64,000 bases of DNA from Thaumasiovibrio subtropicus (GCF_019703835.1 NZ_AP023054.1:2975580-3039579), one strand, 5' to 3'. Counted from the stretch's first letter, positions 8,242-17,244 are shown. Made by a program: numbers and translations. The notes: generated by a model from the sequence alone, not told the origin.

Positions 8242-8776
8242 GCTTTTCTCAACAGAAACTCTAACTCGAGATATGATCTATTTTTGTTCAGCCAGTGATT
8301 TTTTTTCTAACTTTCCAGCTGCATGGAAAAACGTTAGCACTAGAGTTTATAAGCTCGAAACGAAAATGAGCTATCAAGAAACCGATAACCCAAGTTATGA
8401 CGCTTACATTAGAGGAGACCTTGACAAAGCAATTGAGCTAATCAAAAAATCTAAGGAGAAAGACTATCCAGTGTATGAATCCCTTAGGAAACGAGGAGTT
8501 AATGTTTATCGATGTCGTCCGGTACTTTTACCTCTTTCTGATTACTTAAACTGGGAATTTGAATGCTATAAAGAAAACTCAAAGCAAGGTGAGTTAATTT
8601 TTTTGTCAGAAGGGTTAGATATTTACAAAACTCATGCTTTGCATGACTTCATGCTTTTTGACGATAAAGTTGCGTTAGTTCATAACTACGATGAAAATGG
8701 GTTGATTCAAGGTGGATGGATGACGACTGACAGTAATAAAATAGCTAGTTTTAAGACACTTTTGAATATATTATGA
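8234..8776 (+). CDS. DUF6879-like protein
   Basis: About 180 residues. The order of conserved pieces fits DUF6879 as I recall it: an N-terminal YKLETKMSY region, a central RPVLLPLSDYLNWEFECYKE stretch, then a GELIFLSEG strand, a DFMLFDDKVAL strand and a final GLIQGGWMTTD turn. DUF6879 is mainly an actinobacterial family near HTH genes. Its biochemical function is unknown to me. I chose ATG 8234, within the stop of the preceding gene, rather than 8213. It lies in a four-gene, same-strand cassette with low GC relative to the core genes downstream. Confidence 0.7.
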   Translation: MPKLFSTETLTRDMIYFCSASDFFSNFPAAWKNVSTRVYKLETKMSYQETDNPSYDAYIRGDLDKAIELIKKSKEKDYPVYESLRKRGVNVYRCRPVLLPLSDYLNWEFECYKENSKQGELIFLSEGLDIYKTHALHDFMLFDDKVALVHNYDENGLIQGGWMTTDSNKIASFKTLLNIL

Positions 8777-8819
8777 AAAATTCATACCCTATAGAGGAGC
8801 ATTATTCTAAGGAGGCTTC

Positions 8820-9263
8820 ATGACACTTGAAGACGCAAAAACTCTTGGTGTCATTGGTAGCTTGTTGGTATCAACTATCGCGTTACTACTCAATTTTTTT
8901 TCGACACTTAGAAGTGTTAGCGCCCAAAAGACAGCTAATTTTCAGGAGATTACAAAATCTCATCGTGAAATTTGGAAGTTGACAATTGATGACTATGACA
9001 AATTTAAAAGGGTACTACAGACAGACGTTAATCTATTAGAAGAACCGGTAACATATAATGAAAAACGATTCATTCAGCTTCTTCTTAATCACGCTACTTC
9101 TTCGTTCTATTTTGGCAAGTATAGTCATATGATAGAAATAGAAAAAATCTCTCTAGACTTTAATCAATTTTTGTCGCTACCAATACCTCGAAAAGTCTGG
9201 CATGACAACCGTGTCTTCTACAATAAAGAGTTCGTTGATTTTTGGAGTGTAAAGGAAAACTAG
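8820..9263 (+). CDS. One-pass membrane protein of the DUF6879 cassette
   Basis: A 147-residue protein with a perfect AAGGAGG 5 bases before its ATG. Residues 10-28 (VIGSLLVSTIALLLNFFST) form a single transmembrane helix. The rest is a mostly helical soluble domain that includes ANFQEITKSHREIWKLTIDD and a C-terminal KVWHDNRVFYNKEFVDFW. This layout, one N-terminal helix plus a roughly 110-residue helical domain, occurs in small proteins of conflict-type operons. I do not recognise a named family. It overlaps the next frame by 22 bases. Confidence 0.7.
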   Translation: MTLEDAKTLGVIGSLLVSTIALLLNFFSTLRSVSAQKTANFQEITKSHREIWKLTIDDYDKFKRVLQTDVNLLEEPVTYNEKRFIQLLLNHATSSFYFGKYSHMIEIEKISLDFNQFLSLPIPRKVWHDNRVFYNKEFVDFWSVKEN

Positions 9264-9937
9264 ATTCAATTAAGTATAGCCTCAATAAATTCGGTTTACT
9301 AAGAAGACAACTTGACCACAGAAGTTTTTGGAACGTCCTATTATTAGGCTCATTGTCAACTAGGCTATCACCAATTATAGAAAAGCTTGGTGATAAAGTA
9401 ATAACTATTAACGACCCGAATATAATGATAGATCGTAAACTTATTAATAAGAATAATATAGATATCATTGTATGCTTTGGATACCCTAATATCATACCAA
9501 AAAAAATCATAAAATCAGTTACCTGCATCAATATCCACGGTGGGATATTACCATTTAACAGAGGTCCTAACCCTCATCTATGGGCTTGGGTTAATGGACT
9601 TAAACATGGTGTCTCCATACACTATATTGATGACGGAGTTGATACTGGTGATATTATCGAAACTAGTGATATTCTGTTTGACTCCAATGAAACTTTAAAG
9701 TCATCTTTTGATAAATTGATCGATGAATGCGAAAATTTATTTAGTAAAACATGGCCTACTTTTCGGTCAGGAAATTCCAAAAGAAATGCACAGCATCCTG
9801 ATATCAATGTACAGGCTCATACATTGAAATCTCAGGAACCTTTATCACAGTTGTTTACTGAAGAATGGCAACATAAACCAATATCTGAATTTGTTAAGGA
9901 AGCCAAAGGAATTTTAAGAAAATCGGAGAAATCCTAA
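9242..9937 (+). CDS. Formyltransferase-domain protein (stand-alone)
   Basis: About 230 residues with the formyl_trans_N fold. A Rossmann-like start (WNVLLLGSLS) leads to IDIIVCFGYPNIIPKKI, then the catalytic Asn-His pair in CINIHGGILPFNRGPNPHLW and the catalytic Asp in IDDGVDTGDIIE. Enzymes of this fold move a formyl group from 10-formyl-tetrahydrofolate to an amino group, for example on sugar nucleotides, GAR or Met-tRNA. The C-terminal 90 residues are unlike the Met-tRNA enzyme. The substrate is unknown. The start is uncertain: the frame has no ATG near the expected site and TTG 9242, inside the upstream gene, is the likeliest. Confidence 0.75.
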   Translation: MECKGKLDSIKYSLNKFGLLRRQLDHRSFWNVLLLGSLSTRLSPIIEKLGDKVITINDPNIMIDRKLINKNNIDIIVCFGYPNIIPKKIIKSVTCINIHGGILPFNRGPNPHLWAWVNGLKHGVSIHYIDDGVDTGDIIETSDILFDSNETLKSSFDKLIDECENLFSKTWPTFRSGNSKRNAQHPDINVQAHTLKSQEPLSQLFTEEWQHKPISEFVKEAKGILRKSEKS

Positions 9938-10122
9938 TGACTTTTGCTTTGGACTTAGCCCCATGATCTACAAATGAGAAAAAGCGTATTCAATTGTTGT
10001 AATGCTTACCCTTGAACGATTGGTTGAAAAGTTCTAAAGTAAGGTACTATAAAGTTGTTGTACATAAACACAAAACAAATAAACTGCTAAAACTACAAAC
10101 ACTTAACTAAGACCAGTGGACG

Positions 10123-10182
10123 CTCCCGCCAGCTCCACCAAACGTTTGGGAAGGCGGTAACCGAAAGGTTACCGCCTTTTTT
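10123..10182 (+). other. ssrA-type attachment site copy 2 with its terminator
   Basis: CTCCCGCCAGCTCCACCA at 10123-10140 is the exact 3' end expected of a tmRNA gene (T-arm end, acceptor stem and CCA), followed by AACGTTTGG and the hairpin AAGGCGGTAACC...GGTTACCGCCTTTTTT. Only this tail is present; the rest of ssrA is not in the window. It marks the right end of the element that begins at the copy at 4072, and shows that ssrA itself reads rightward and lies further left. Confidence 0.8.
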
Positions 10183-10324
10183 GTTGCTTGTTCATCACCT
10201 CTTCTGCTTTTACTTCCTTTCGGCTCATATCACGCATCCTTCCAATATGTGACTCATAGTCCGTAGACCAAAAGTCTACATAGAAGCAGCATGTCATTAA
10301 TAAATCATGAGAAAGTGAAGACTT

Positions 10325-10552
10325 GTGAGCGACGAGATTCTGAAACTATTTGGTCAACGTGTTAAGCACCTAAGAAAACAAGCAAACCTGAGCCAAGAGG
10401 TACTTGCCGCTTTGAGTGGACTAGATCGCACCTACATTAGCGGCATAGAAAGAGGCCGTCGTAATGTTGGTTTGATTAACTTAGTCAAAATAGCCAAGGC
10501 ACTGAACGTTTCTGCAGAGCAGCTTCTCGTCTTCGAGGAAAAAAATGACTAG
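10325..10552 (+). CDS. XRE-family HTH regulator
   Basis: A 75-residue single-domain Cro/C1-type protein: KHLRKQANLSQEVLAALSGL then DRTYISGIERGRRNVGLINL forms the five-helix fold, and the C-terminus ends just after it. It starts with GTG. Its last 8 bases overlap the start of the nuclease-helicase gene, so it is probably the operon's own repressor, as in many restriction and defense loci. There is no sign of damage in this gene. Confidence 0.85.
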   Translation: MSDEILKLFGQRVKHLRKQANLSQEVLAALSGLDRTYISGIERGRRNVGLINLVKIAKALNVSAEQLLVFEEKND

Positions 10553-11144
10553 ACGAGCCTTTTACTCTGCACCCATTGCAGAATTCATGAACACCTCTGC
10601 AGACCATATCATTGGTGTAATAACCAGCAACCACACTCAACAATTAAGGCATGAACAAACGAGTGCTTGGCATGTACAAACACAAATTCTTCAGCAAGCA
10701 TTAAACCACTTAGATGTGCACGATGGTCATGTTTTTTTTGAGTTTCTCATTCCCCGCATGGGCAAACGTGCTGACATAGTAATAGTGTTAAATGGAGTCA
10801 TCTACGTCATTGAGTTTAAAGTCGGTGCCAGCCAGTTTCATGCTGTCGACATACGGCAAACAGTCAGTTATGCCCTTGACCTTAAACACTTCCATCGCGG
10901 TAGCCATTCTCAACCCATTATCCCAATTCTCGTCGCAACAAAAGCAGCTTCAGTGCAGTATCAGCTTCGCTTTGATGCCGATAATCTCGCGAAACCTATC
11001 AAAGCCAGTCAGAGTGATCTGAGTGAAATCATCGCGTTTACGTCACAAGTAGAACTCGCACAGCCTATTGATGCTGTAAAGTGGGCCGATAGCGGCTATC
11101 TCCCAACACCAACCATTATTGAGGCTGTCAGCTTCCCCTATACT

Positions 11145-12266
11145 GAGACAGTCTAAACTGGAATTTTCTGCCCCATAAACGCAGGAGAGCACCATGAAAA
11201 AGTCACGCTTCACCGAGTCACAGATTGTTTCGATCCTTAAAGAGGCTGATGCTGGTATGAAGGTGGATGAAATTTGCCGCCAGCACGGTATCAGTACAGC
11301 GACTTATTACAATTGGAAAGCCAAATATGGTGGTTTGGATGCCTCTGAGCTGAAGCGCATTAAAGAACTCGAGACAGAAAATGCCAAGCTCAAGAAGATG
11401 TTTGCCGATGTCAGCTTAGAAAACCATGCAATGAAAGAACTCTTTGCAAAAAAGGGCTGGTAGTCGATGACCGACGTAACTGTGCTCATCTCCTCGTGGA
11501 GCTTGGGCTCAACATCGTCAAGGCATGCCAACTTGCGGCTATCGCTCGGGCGAGTTACTACCGAACGTGATCGACGCACTGAATAACGTACTTGAGAAGT
11601 CACCGAATGCTGGGTTCCGGAAGTGTTTCCGGCGGATCAGGCTCAAGCATGGGCAGTTTAATCATAAACGTGTTTACCGCGTTTATTGCCGTATGGGGTT
11701 GAATCTAAAGCGACGCCAAAAGCGCGTGCTACCGCCCCGTATCGCCATGCCCCTAGACGTCGTCGATAAAGTTAATCACCAATGGGCGCTCGATTTTATG
11801 CATGACACACTGTATTGCGGCAAGCGATTTCGAACACTCAACATTCTCGACGAATCGACACGAGAGTGCCTTGCAATAGAGATTGATACCAGCTTACCCG
11901 CAGGTCGGGTGGTACGTGTACTAGAGCAGCTAAAACAAGAGCGCGGTTTACCCAAGCAGCTTCGGATGGACAATGGTCCTGAGCTGATATCATCACAGCT
12001 CACCGAGTGGTGTGAGGAGCACAATATCACGCTTGTTTACATCCAGCCTGGCAAACCTCAGCAAAATGGCTTTGTTGAACGCTTCAATGGCTCATTTCGC
12101 CGTGAGTTTTTGAATGCCTACCTCTTTGATTCATTAGAGCAGGTCAGAGATATGGCATGGGCCTGGATGTGTGATTATAACGAAGAGCGCCCCCATGATA
12201 GCTTGAGAAATACACCTCCGGCTGTATACCGGAGACAACTGGAAACCTCTAGTTATGGATTGTCTC
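11145..12266 (+). mobile_element. IS3-family insertion sequence with 3-bp target duplication
   Basis: The ends are GAGACAGTC on the left and its imperfect inverse GATTGTCTC on the right. The target triplet ACT is duplicated at 11142-11144 and 12267-12269. The insert is about 1122 bp with orfA and orfB on the plus strand. It is not closely related to the IS3 copy at 6316-7520 (different ends and different OrfA). Confidence 0.85.
11194..11463 (+). CDS. IS3-family OrfA
   Basis: An 89-residue HTH protein: MKKSRFTESQIVSILKEADA, then VDEICRQHGISTATYYNWKA, then a helical zipper (ELETENAKLKKMFADVSLEN). This pattern is typical of the IS407/IS2-like branch of IS3. It has a ribosome site (GGAGAGCACC) and runs directly into the orfB frame at GW-stop. 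Confidence 0.85.
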   Translation: MKKSRFTESQIVSILKEADAGMKVDEICRQHGISTATYYNWKAKYGGLDASELKRIKELETENAKLKKMFADVSLENHAMKELFAKKGW

Positions 12267-12271
12267 ACTAA
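11461..12271 (+). pseudogene. IS3-family OrfB transposase with a 5' frameshift
   Basis: The first part (VDDRRNCAHLLVELGLNIVK, then ACQLAAIARASYYRT) stops near 11571. The rest, from NVIDALNNVLEKSPNAGFRK onward, is in another frame and holds the DDE triad: Asp in HQWALDFMHD, Asp in LRMDNGPELIS, and Glu in GFVERFNGSFRREF. A few bases appear to have been lost between SYYR and VIDAL, where relatives have a short linker. The catalytic core is intact but is no longer joined to its normal N-terminus. The last codons run past the IS end. Confidence 0.8.
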
Positions 12272-13846
12272 TGGGGAAGCTGACAAGGCTGCACAAGCAC
12301 TATATGCTAACCATGCCGTAGAAGACATTGCTCGCAATGAAGCTGATACTCAAAATCTAGGTGTTACTAGCGAGCAGTTACTCAAACTTATTCATCAAGC
12401 GAGAATGGAGAAAGCTAAACTAATCTGCTTTGTAACGGGTGTACCCGGAGCAGGAAAAACACTTGTCGGCTTGAACATAGCAAACACACATTCAAAGCCT
12501 CAAGATAACGAGTATTCCGTGTTTCTAAGTGGCAACGGTCCGCTCGTCAGTGTTCTTCAAGAAGCACTTGCTATCGATAAATCGAAACGCGAGTCAATCA
12601 GTAAAGCAAAGGCAAGACGAGAGACATCACAATTTATCCAGAATATTCACCGCTTTCGCGACGAAGCCTTAGATGGATCCACACCACCCGAGCGCGTAGC
12701 CATTTTCGACGAAGCCCAACGAGCGTGGAATGCAGAGCAAACATCAAAATTTATGCAATCGAAACGTGGGCAAACCGATTTCTTTAAATCTGAACCCGAG
12801 TTTCTCATTGAAGTCATGGATCGTCACAAGGATTGGGCTGTTATCATTGCATTAATTGGTGGCGGGCAAGAAATCAATACTGGCGAGTCTGGGCTACTCG
12901 GCTGGTTTTCTGCATTACAGCAAAGCTTCCCTCACTGGCAAGTTTACTGTTCTGAAAAATTACTAAGCAGAAATTACATATCCAATGGACTAACATCAGA
13001 GCAACTAAGTAACTTCAAGAAAGAACAAAGCCTGCACCTATCCACTTCAATGCGTTCTTTTCGTGCAGAAAACCTATCTAACTTTGTGCACCATTTAATT
13101 GCCGGAGAAACCATAAAGGCTGCGTTAATAGCCGAAAATATCAGAGAGCAATACCCTCTTTACATAACAAGAGATTTAACTCAAGCAAAGCAATGGATCA
13201 GACAACAAGTACGAGGAAATGAATCTAGTGGCGTACTCGCTTCCTCTAATGGCATCCGTTTAAAAGCAGAAGGAATATTCGTCAAAAACAAATTTGACCC
13301 TGTTAATTGGTTTTTATCTGAACATGATGATATTCGCTCTTGCCACTTTCTTGAAGATGTCGCAACCGAGTTTGACGTCCAAGGCTTAGAGTTAGACTGG
13401 TGTCTAGTGTGTTGGGACGCAGATTATCGCTTTAACGCTCAAGCATTTGAACATTGGCGTTTTAAAGGCACAAGATGACAAAAACGCCATAAGGAAGTAG
13501 AAAAGCAATATCTCGAAAATGCTTATAGGGTGCTACTTACAAGAGCTCGACAAGGTTTAGTCATTTTTGTACCTCATGGGTGTGATAGCGACGTTACAAG
13601 GCCTAAAGAATACTACCAACATACTTATCAGTACCTTTTAGACTGCGGCTTGAAAAAACTACCTGAGTAAAGGTAAAAAACGATGAGTTCAATTTCATTC
13701 GACTGGATTTATACAATATAAAATCTCTCACTTGGGGCAAGTGAGAGTCTGATGAAGGCGACACAATAATGCTGCACTAAAGGGCCAATGAACCAAGCTA
13801 AAAAATTCGCGGAAAATTTCCAACAAGATAGCTTTGAAATGACTAT

Positions 13847-13879
13847 CCCTAGCGCATTGAATACCTTCATGCGCTAGGG
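13847..13879. terminator. Strong hairpin between convergent genes, no T-tract
   Basis: CCCTAGCGCAT and ATGCGCTAGGG form an 11-bp perfect stem with an 11-base loop. It lies 14 bp after the stop of the minus-strand gene at 13893 and downstream of the broken helicase. Without a T-run it may stabilise RNA ends rather than terminate on its own. A second stem (CTCTCACTTG...CAAGTGAGAG) lies just upstream, near 13727-13749. Confidence 0.5.
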
Positions 13880-13892
13880 ACGTACACTTGGT

Positions 13893-14300
13893 TTAGTCAG
13901 CGATCACCGCACTGTTTATGAAATCCTGATAAGCGCTTTTAGCCGCCTCGAGATTCGTTTGAGTACGCTCAATATCTTGTGGGCTAGTAGCTTGTTGTCT
14001 CTCTAGCGTGGCAATTTTGAGTTGTTGTTGCAACAAGGTACCGTGTACATAGTGAGACCAGTTATTGAAAGCAATGTTCTGCACTTCCCAGCCTGTATGA
14101 TCGACTTGGTTTTTTAGTTCTTCACTGGCAAAATTCGTCATCTGATTAAAGCTAAGTAGCGCATCAGACATCAAAGATAGTGCCTCTGTCGCCTCATGGG
14201 TATCAAACGTCGTTTCCCCATAGCCGACTTCAGGCTCAGGTAACGCATTCACAGACGAAGTTATACAGAGCAAGGCCAGTACAAAAGCGAAATTTCTCAT
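13893..14300 (-). CDS. Exported protein of unknown function
   Basis: About 135 residues from ATG 14300, chosen because GGTGGGGTTAAA precedes it and a clear signal peptide follows at once (MRNFAFVLALLCITSSVNA, cleavage after Ala). The longer frame from 14336 would bury the signal. The mature part is short, acidic and helical (a QQQLKIATLERQQATS stretch suggests a coiled coil), with no Cys and no domain I know. It should be periplasmic. Confidence 0.7.
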   Translation of the reverse strand: MRNFAFVLALLCITSSVNALPEPEVGYGETTFDTHEATEALSLMSDALLSFNQMTNFASEELKNQVDHTGWEVQNIAFNNWSHYVHGTLLQQQLKIATLERQQATSPQDIERTQTNLEAAKSAYQDFINSAVIAD

Positions 14301-14678
14301 TTTAACCCCACCTTGCTGCGGTGCCCCGCACGTCATAGTGAACTAAGCTGTTATAGGGCTCTACTGAACCCGTTGAGTTGATGGCCCCCCTTTCTAAACA
14401 ATGAACAAGGATAGCTGAACAGAAAAATATTCGACCAAAGCACAGCCATAATGACTAAGTATCACCGTAGTTCTAGACATACCTTTTAAGCAGTGGGAAT
14501 ATATTGCATATAGTGGCTAAATGCTCTCTCTAATTGCTATAAAAAGCAAACACCCCTTAACCATAATGACAACAGCGTAAGTCAGCCAATAGTCACACCT
14601 GATAGACACGCTATTAGGAATCGGTAGACATTAACTTGCCTTCCTAAACACATTAATCAAAAGAGGATCATTGTCGAA
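14301..14678. other. Divergent intergenic region
   Basis: About 380 bp between the exported-protein gene (minus) and the methyltransferase gene (plus). It should hold both promoters. AT-rich, with a repeated CCATAATGAC motif (near 14446 and 14560). The methyltransferase start is preceded by AGAGGATC. No gene is supported. Confidence 0.4.
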
Positions 14679-15521
14679 ATGACACCAGAACAACTTTTAA
14701 AACAGCTTTCGCTTGGACAAGATGGTATCTACTCCGCTCACTTTACCAACCAAGAACAAAGTGAAGAGATTAAGATGAGAGAGGAAGTGGCCAAAGAAGT
14801 TCCACAAGATTATCTTGATACTCTCTCAATTCATCATTCTATTCCAGTAATGGATCAAGAAGTCACCACGTTCATAAGCCAGATACCTAAAAATGGATTC
14901 ATCATTGATGTTGGCGGATGTTGGGGCTGGCATTGGCGAACCATTGAAGCACAAAGACCAGATCTGAATATCGTCATCGTCGACTTTATTCGCACTAACC
15001 TTCATTACGCATCTCAAGTACTAGGCGACAGGATCAATAAAAACATCTATCTCGTCCATGGAGATGCAACTCAACTACCATTCGATCATGAAACCTTTGA
15101 CGGATATTGGTCAGTTCAGGCTCTACAGCATATACCTAGTTTTTCTATAGCAATATCAGAAGCTCACCGCGTTTTAAAAAGTGGTGGCGCATTCTCGAAT
15201 TATTCGTTAAATAACCAAATTTGCGTACGAAGCCTTTATAAAATATTGGGCAAACACTATCATTTAAAGGGAGAGGTTCCGGGTAGCTTTTTCTTAGAAC
15301 GCGCATCGAAAGCGCAATATCAATCAATCAGTGCTACTTTCGGCTCCCGTCCTACGCAAAGATTCACAGAAGTACTTTTTAGTCCAGAACTAAAAATAAC
15401 CTCCCCTGGCCGTCTTGGTAGCCTTTTAGGAAAGATAGACTGCCTGCTCTCTTTGAACATACCACTGTTCAAGGGTATTGCTCGACAGCACTCATTTCAC
15501 TGCATTAAACAGCGAACTTAA
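14679..15521 (+). CDS. Class I SAM-dependent methyltransferase
   Basis: A 280-residue soluble protein with the Rossmann methyltransferase signature: motif I as FIIDVGGCWGWHWRTI, an acidic residue ending strand 2 (IVIVDFIR), a motif II region (VHGDATQLPFDHETFDGYWS) and the Methyltransf_11 hallmark EAHRVLKSGGAF. The substrate cannot be told. The C-terminal 80 residues are family-specific. It stands alone, with a hairpin directly after its stop. Confidence 0.85.
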   Translation: MTPEQLLKQLSLGQDGIYSAHFTNQEQSEEIKMREEVAKEVPQDYLDTLSIHHSIPVMDQEVTTFISQIPKNGFIIDVGGCWGWHWRTIEAQRPDLNIVIVDFIRTNLHYASQVLGDRINKNIYLVHGDATQLPFDHETFDGYWSVQALQHIPSFSIAISEAHRVLKSGGAFSNYSLNNQICVRSLYKILGKHYHLKGEVPGSFFLERASKAQYQSISATFGSRPTQRFTEVLFSPELKITSPGRLGSLLGKIDCLLSLNIPLFKGIARQHSFHCIKQRT

Positions 15522-15524
15522 ATT

Positions 15525-15544
15525 GGGCTCCAAAATCGGAGCCC
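15525..15544. terminator. Bidirectional hairpin between convergent genes
   Basis: GGGCTCC and GGAGCCC enclose a six-base loop directly after the methyltransferase stop. On the minus strand it lies 30 bp past the SulP stop. The T-runs are poor on both sides. Confidence 0.55.
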
Positions 15545-15573
15545 CTTACCTATCTCTTCTTCGCCGCCAGCCC

Positions 15574-17244
15574 TCAATGATTCAATACCACCTTGCCGGT
15601 TTTCTCACAGTAGCGCACGGCAGAGCGGAGCGCTTCATATCTGAATCGGAAGGTGCAATCATCTGCCACAAGGTCGAGGACGTGGAACTTCTCTAGCTGC
15701 TCTCGTGTGCGCTTGTTCGGACACAGCAGCAACACCTCGCAGTTTGCCTCTTGCGCATCTTTAATGGCATTTTCGAGTGCCAAGCCAACCGTGACGTCAA
15801 TCATCGGCACGTCCGTGAGGTCAAGGATCATCACTTCATAATCACCGATATGGCTATGCTGGCGCGATATCGCTTTAGAGACACTGAAGATCATCGGCCC
15901 AGAAAGGTAGAAGAACAGCACTTTTCCTTCTGCTTTATCGAGTAAGCCGCGCTCACTGTCGGTCAATGGCAAGCTATCATCATCGGCATCACTGATCGCT
16001 TTCACCTGACGCGCTTGTACACGGCTGAGGCGCTCGATAATAATGATGTTCGAGATAAACACCCCTAACCCTACCGCGACAATCAAGTCCACGAATACAG
16101 TTAGCAACATCACGCCATACATCACGCCCATGCCTTGCAAACTCACTTTGTGCGCGCGCTGAATGAAGCTCCAATCTAGAATGTTGAACCCCACATACAC
16201 TGCAATGCCTGCCAGTACCGCCATCGGGATCGGTTCGGTTAAACCACCAGCGGCCAGTACAACCACAGCAAGAACCATCGCACGGGTTGCACCGGATAAC
16301 GGCGAGCGTGCGCCCACTTGAATATTAGTGACGGTGCCCATCGTCGCGCCTGCGCCGGGCAAGGCACCAAATAGGCCTGCAATGATGTTGGCTAGCCCCT
16401 GCCCGCGCAGCTCTTTATCAGAGTCATGTTCTTTACGGGTTAAAGAATCAGCGATGACCGCCGTGAGCAAGGTGTCGATGCAACCTAATGTGCCGAGCAC
16501 AAGGGCATCAATCACCATGTTCACGAAGATTTCACTGTTGATGGTCGGGATCACAAAAGATGGCAGACCAACAGGAATTTCACCAATGCGGCGAATGCTG
16601 TCGGTATCGAAAATGATGATAGAGAGTAAAGTCACTGCCACCAATGCAACTAGCTGTGCGGGGACATAACGACGATAACGCTTGGGAAGCAAAAACAGAA
16701 TCGCGAGTGTTAAACCACCAAGAAACAGCTCGCTAAAACGCATTGATTCAACAATATCGGGCAACGCTTTTAAGGTTCCCATCACGCCACCAGCAGGCGC
16801 AGGATGCCCGAGCAACGGAGAGAGCTGAAGGATAATTAAGATGACACCGATCCCCGACATAAAACCGGACACCACGCTATAAGGCATCAAGGTGACATAC
16901 TTCCCCAACTTTAAGGTACCGAGTAGCATCTGAAAGGCGCCAGCCATCATCACCACGGTAAAGCCCATCGCCATCCCATTCTCGGGATACTTTGCCATCA
17001 TGGTCGTGAGGATCGCCGTCATGATCACTGTCATTGGGCCAGTCGGCTCAGAGATCAGGGTGGATGAGCCACCAAAAAGGGCAGCGAACAACCCAACGAG
17101 GATCGCCCCCCATAATCCCGCTTCAGCACCCGCACCAGACGCAACACCAAATGCCAGCGCGAGAGGTAAGGAGATAATCGCGGTGGTCACCCCGCCAAAT
17201 AGATCGCCTTTCAAATTAATATCATCAAACCGCTTTTTAAACAC
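15574..17244 (-). CDS. SulP-family anion transporter with STAS domain
   Basis: A 556-residue inner-membrane protein. The N-terminal 400 residues hold 10 or more hydrophobic helices and the SulP signature (IISLPLALAFGVASGAGAEA; SEPTGPMTVIM). A cytosolic STAS domain follows from about residue 430 (VLFFYLSGPMIFSV, then VMILDLTDVPMIDVT). SulP proteins carry sulfate, bicarbonate or dicarboxylates, usually with Na+ or H+; the substrate is not decided here. The start is GTG, with AAGGGAG upstream. It is monocistronic. Confidence 0.9.
   Translation of the reverse strand: MFKKRFDDINLKGDLFGGVTTAIISLPLALAFGVASGAGAEAGLWGAILVGLFAALFGGSSTLISEPTGPMTVIMTAILTTMMAKYPENGMAMGFTVVMMAGAFQMLLGTLKLGKYVTLMPYSVVSGFMSGIGVILIILQLSPLLGHPAPAGGVMGTLKALPDIVESMRFSELFLGGLTLAILFLLPKRYRRYVPAQLVALVAVTLLSIIIFDTDSIRRIGEIPVGLPSFVIPTINSEIFVNMVIDALVLGTLGCIDTLLTAVIADSLTRKEHDSDKELRGQGLANIIAGLFGALPGAGATMGTVTNIQVGARSPLSGATRAMVLAVVVLAAGGLTEPIPMAVLAGIAVYVGFNILDWSFIQRAHKVSLQGMGVMYGVMLLTVFVDLIVAVGLGVFISNIIIIERLSRVQARQVKAISDADDDSLPLTDSERGLLDKAEGKVLFFYLSGPMIFSVSKAISRQHSHIGDYEVMILDLTDVPMIDVTVGLALENAIKDAQEANCEVLLLCPNKRTREQLEKFHVLDLVADDCTFRFRYEALRSAVRYCEKTGKVVLNH

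Larger units (their letters stand above)
10545..13670 (+). pseudogene. Nuclease-DUF2075 helicase gene, broken by an IS and a nonsense codon
   Basis: The 5' part (10545-11144) encodes a PD-(D/E)xK-like nuclease domain: FFEFLIPRMGKRADIVIVLN then VIYVIEFKVGA, giving Asp and Glu-x-Lys. After the insertion the frame continues from NGEADKAAQA with a P-loop (FVTGVPGAGKTLVGLN), Walker B (VAIFDEAQRAW) and late SF1-type motifs (FDVQGLELDW), matching DUF2075. A TGA at about 13476 interrupts a stretch where relatives have Trp, and the frame then runs on through NAYRVLLTRARQGLVIFVP to a TAA at 13668. Removing the IS with one ACT repeat restores the reading frame. The intact protein would be about 670 residues, probably a phage-defense nuclease-helicase. 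This copy is inactive twice over. Confidence 0.85.

Noticed and set aside
9160..9531. 123-codon minus-strand frame inside the DUF6879 cassette
   Set aside because: It is antisense to two genes with clear motifs or ribosome sites and has no features of its own.
7521..10118. Integron cassette array with attC sites
   Set aside because: The small unknown genes look cassette-like, but no paired attC-type inverted sites lie between them and the genes overlap, unlike integron cassettes.
10081..10140. A complete tmRNA gene ending at the second attachment site
   Set aside because: Only the last 18 bases match ssrA. The upstream sequence lacks the tag-peptide frame and the tRNA-like 5' half.
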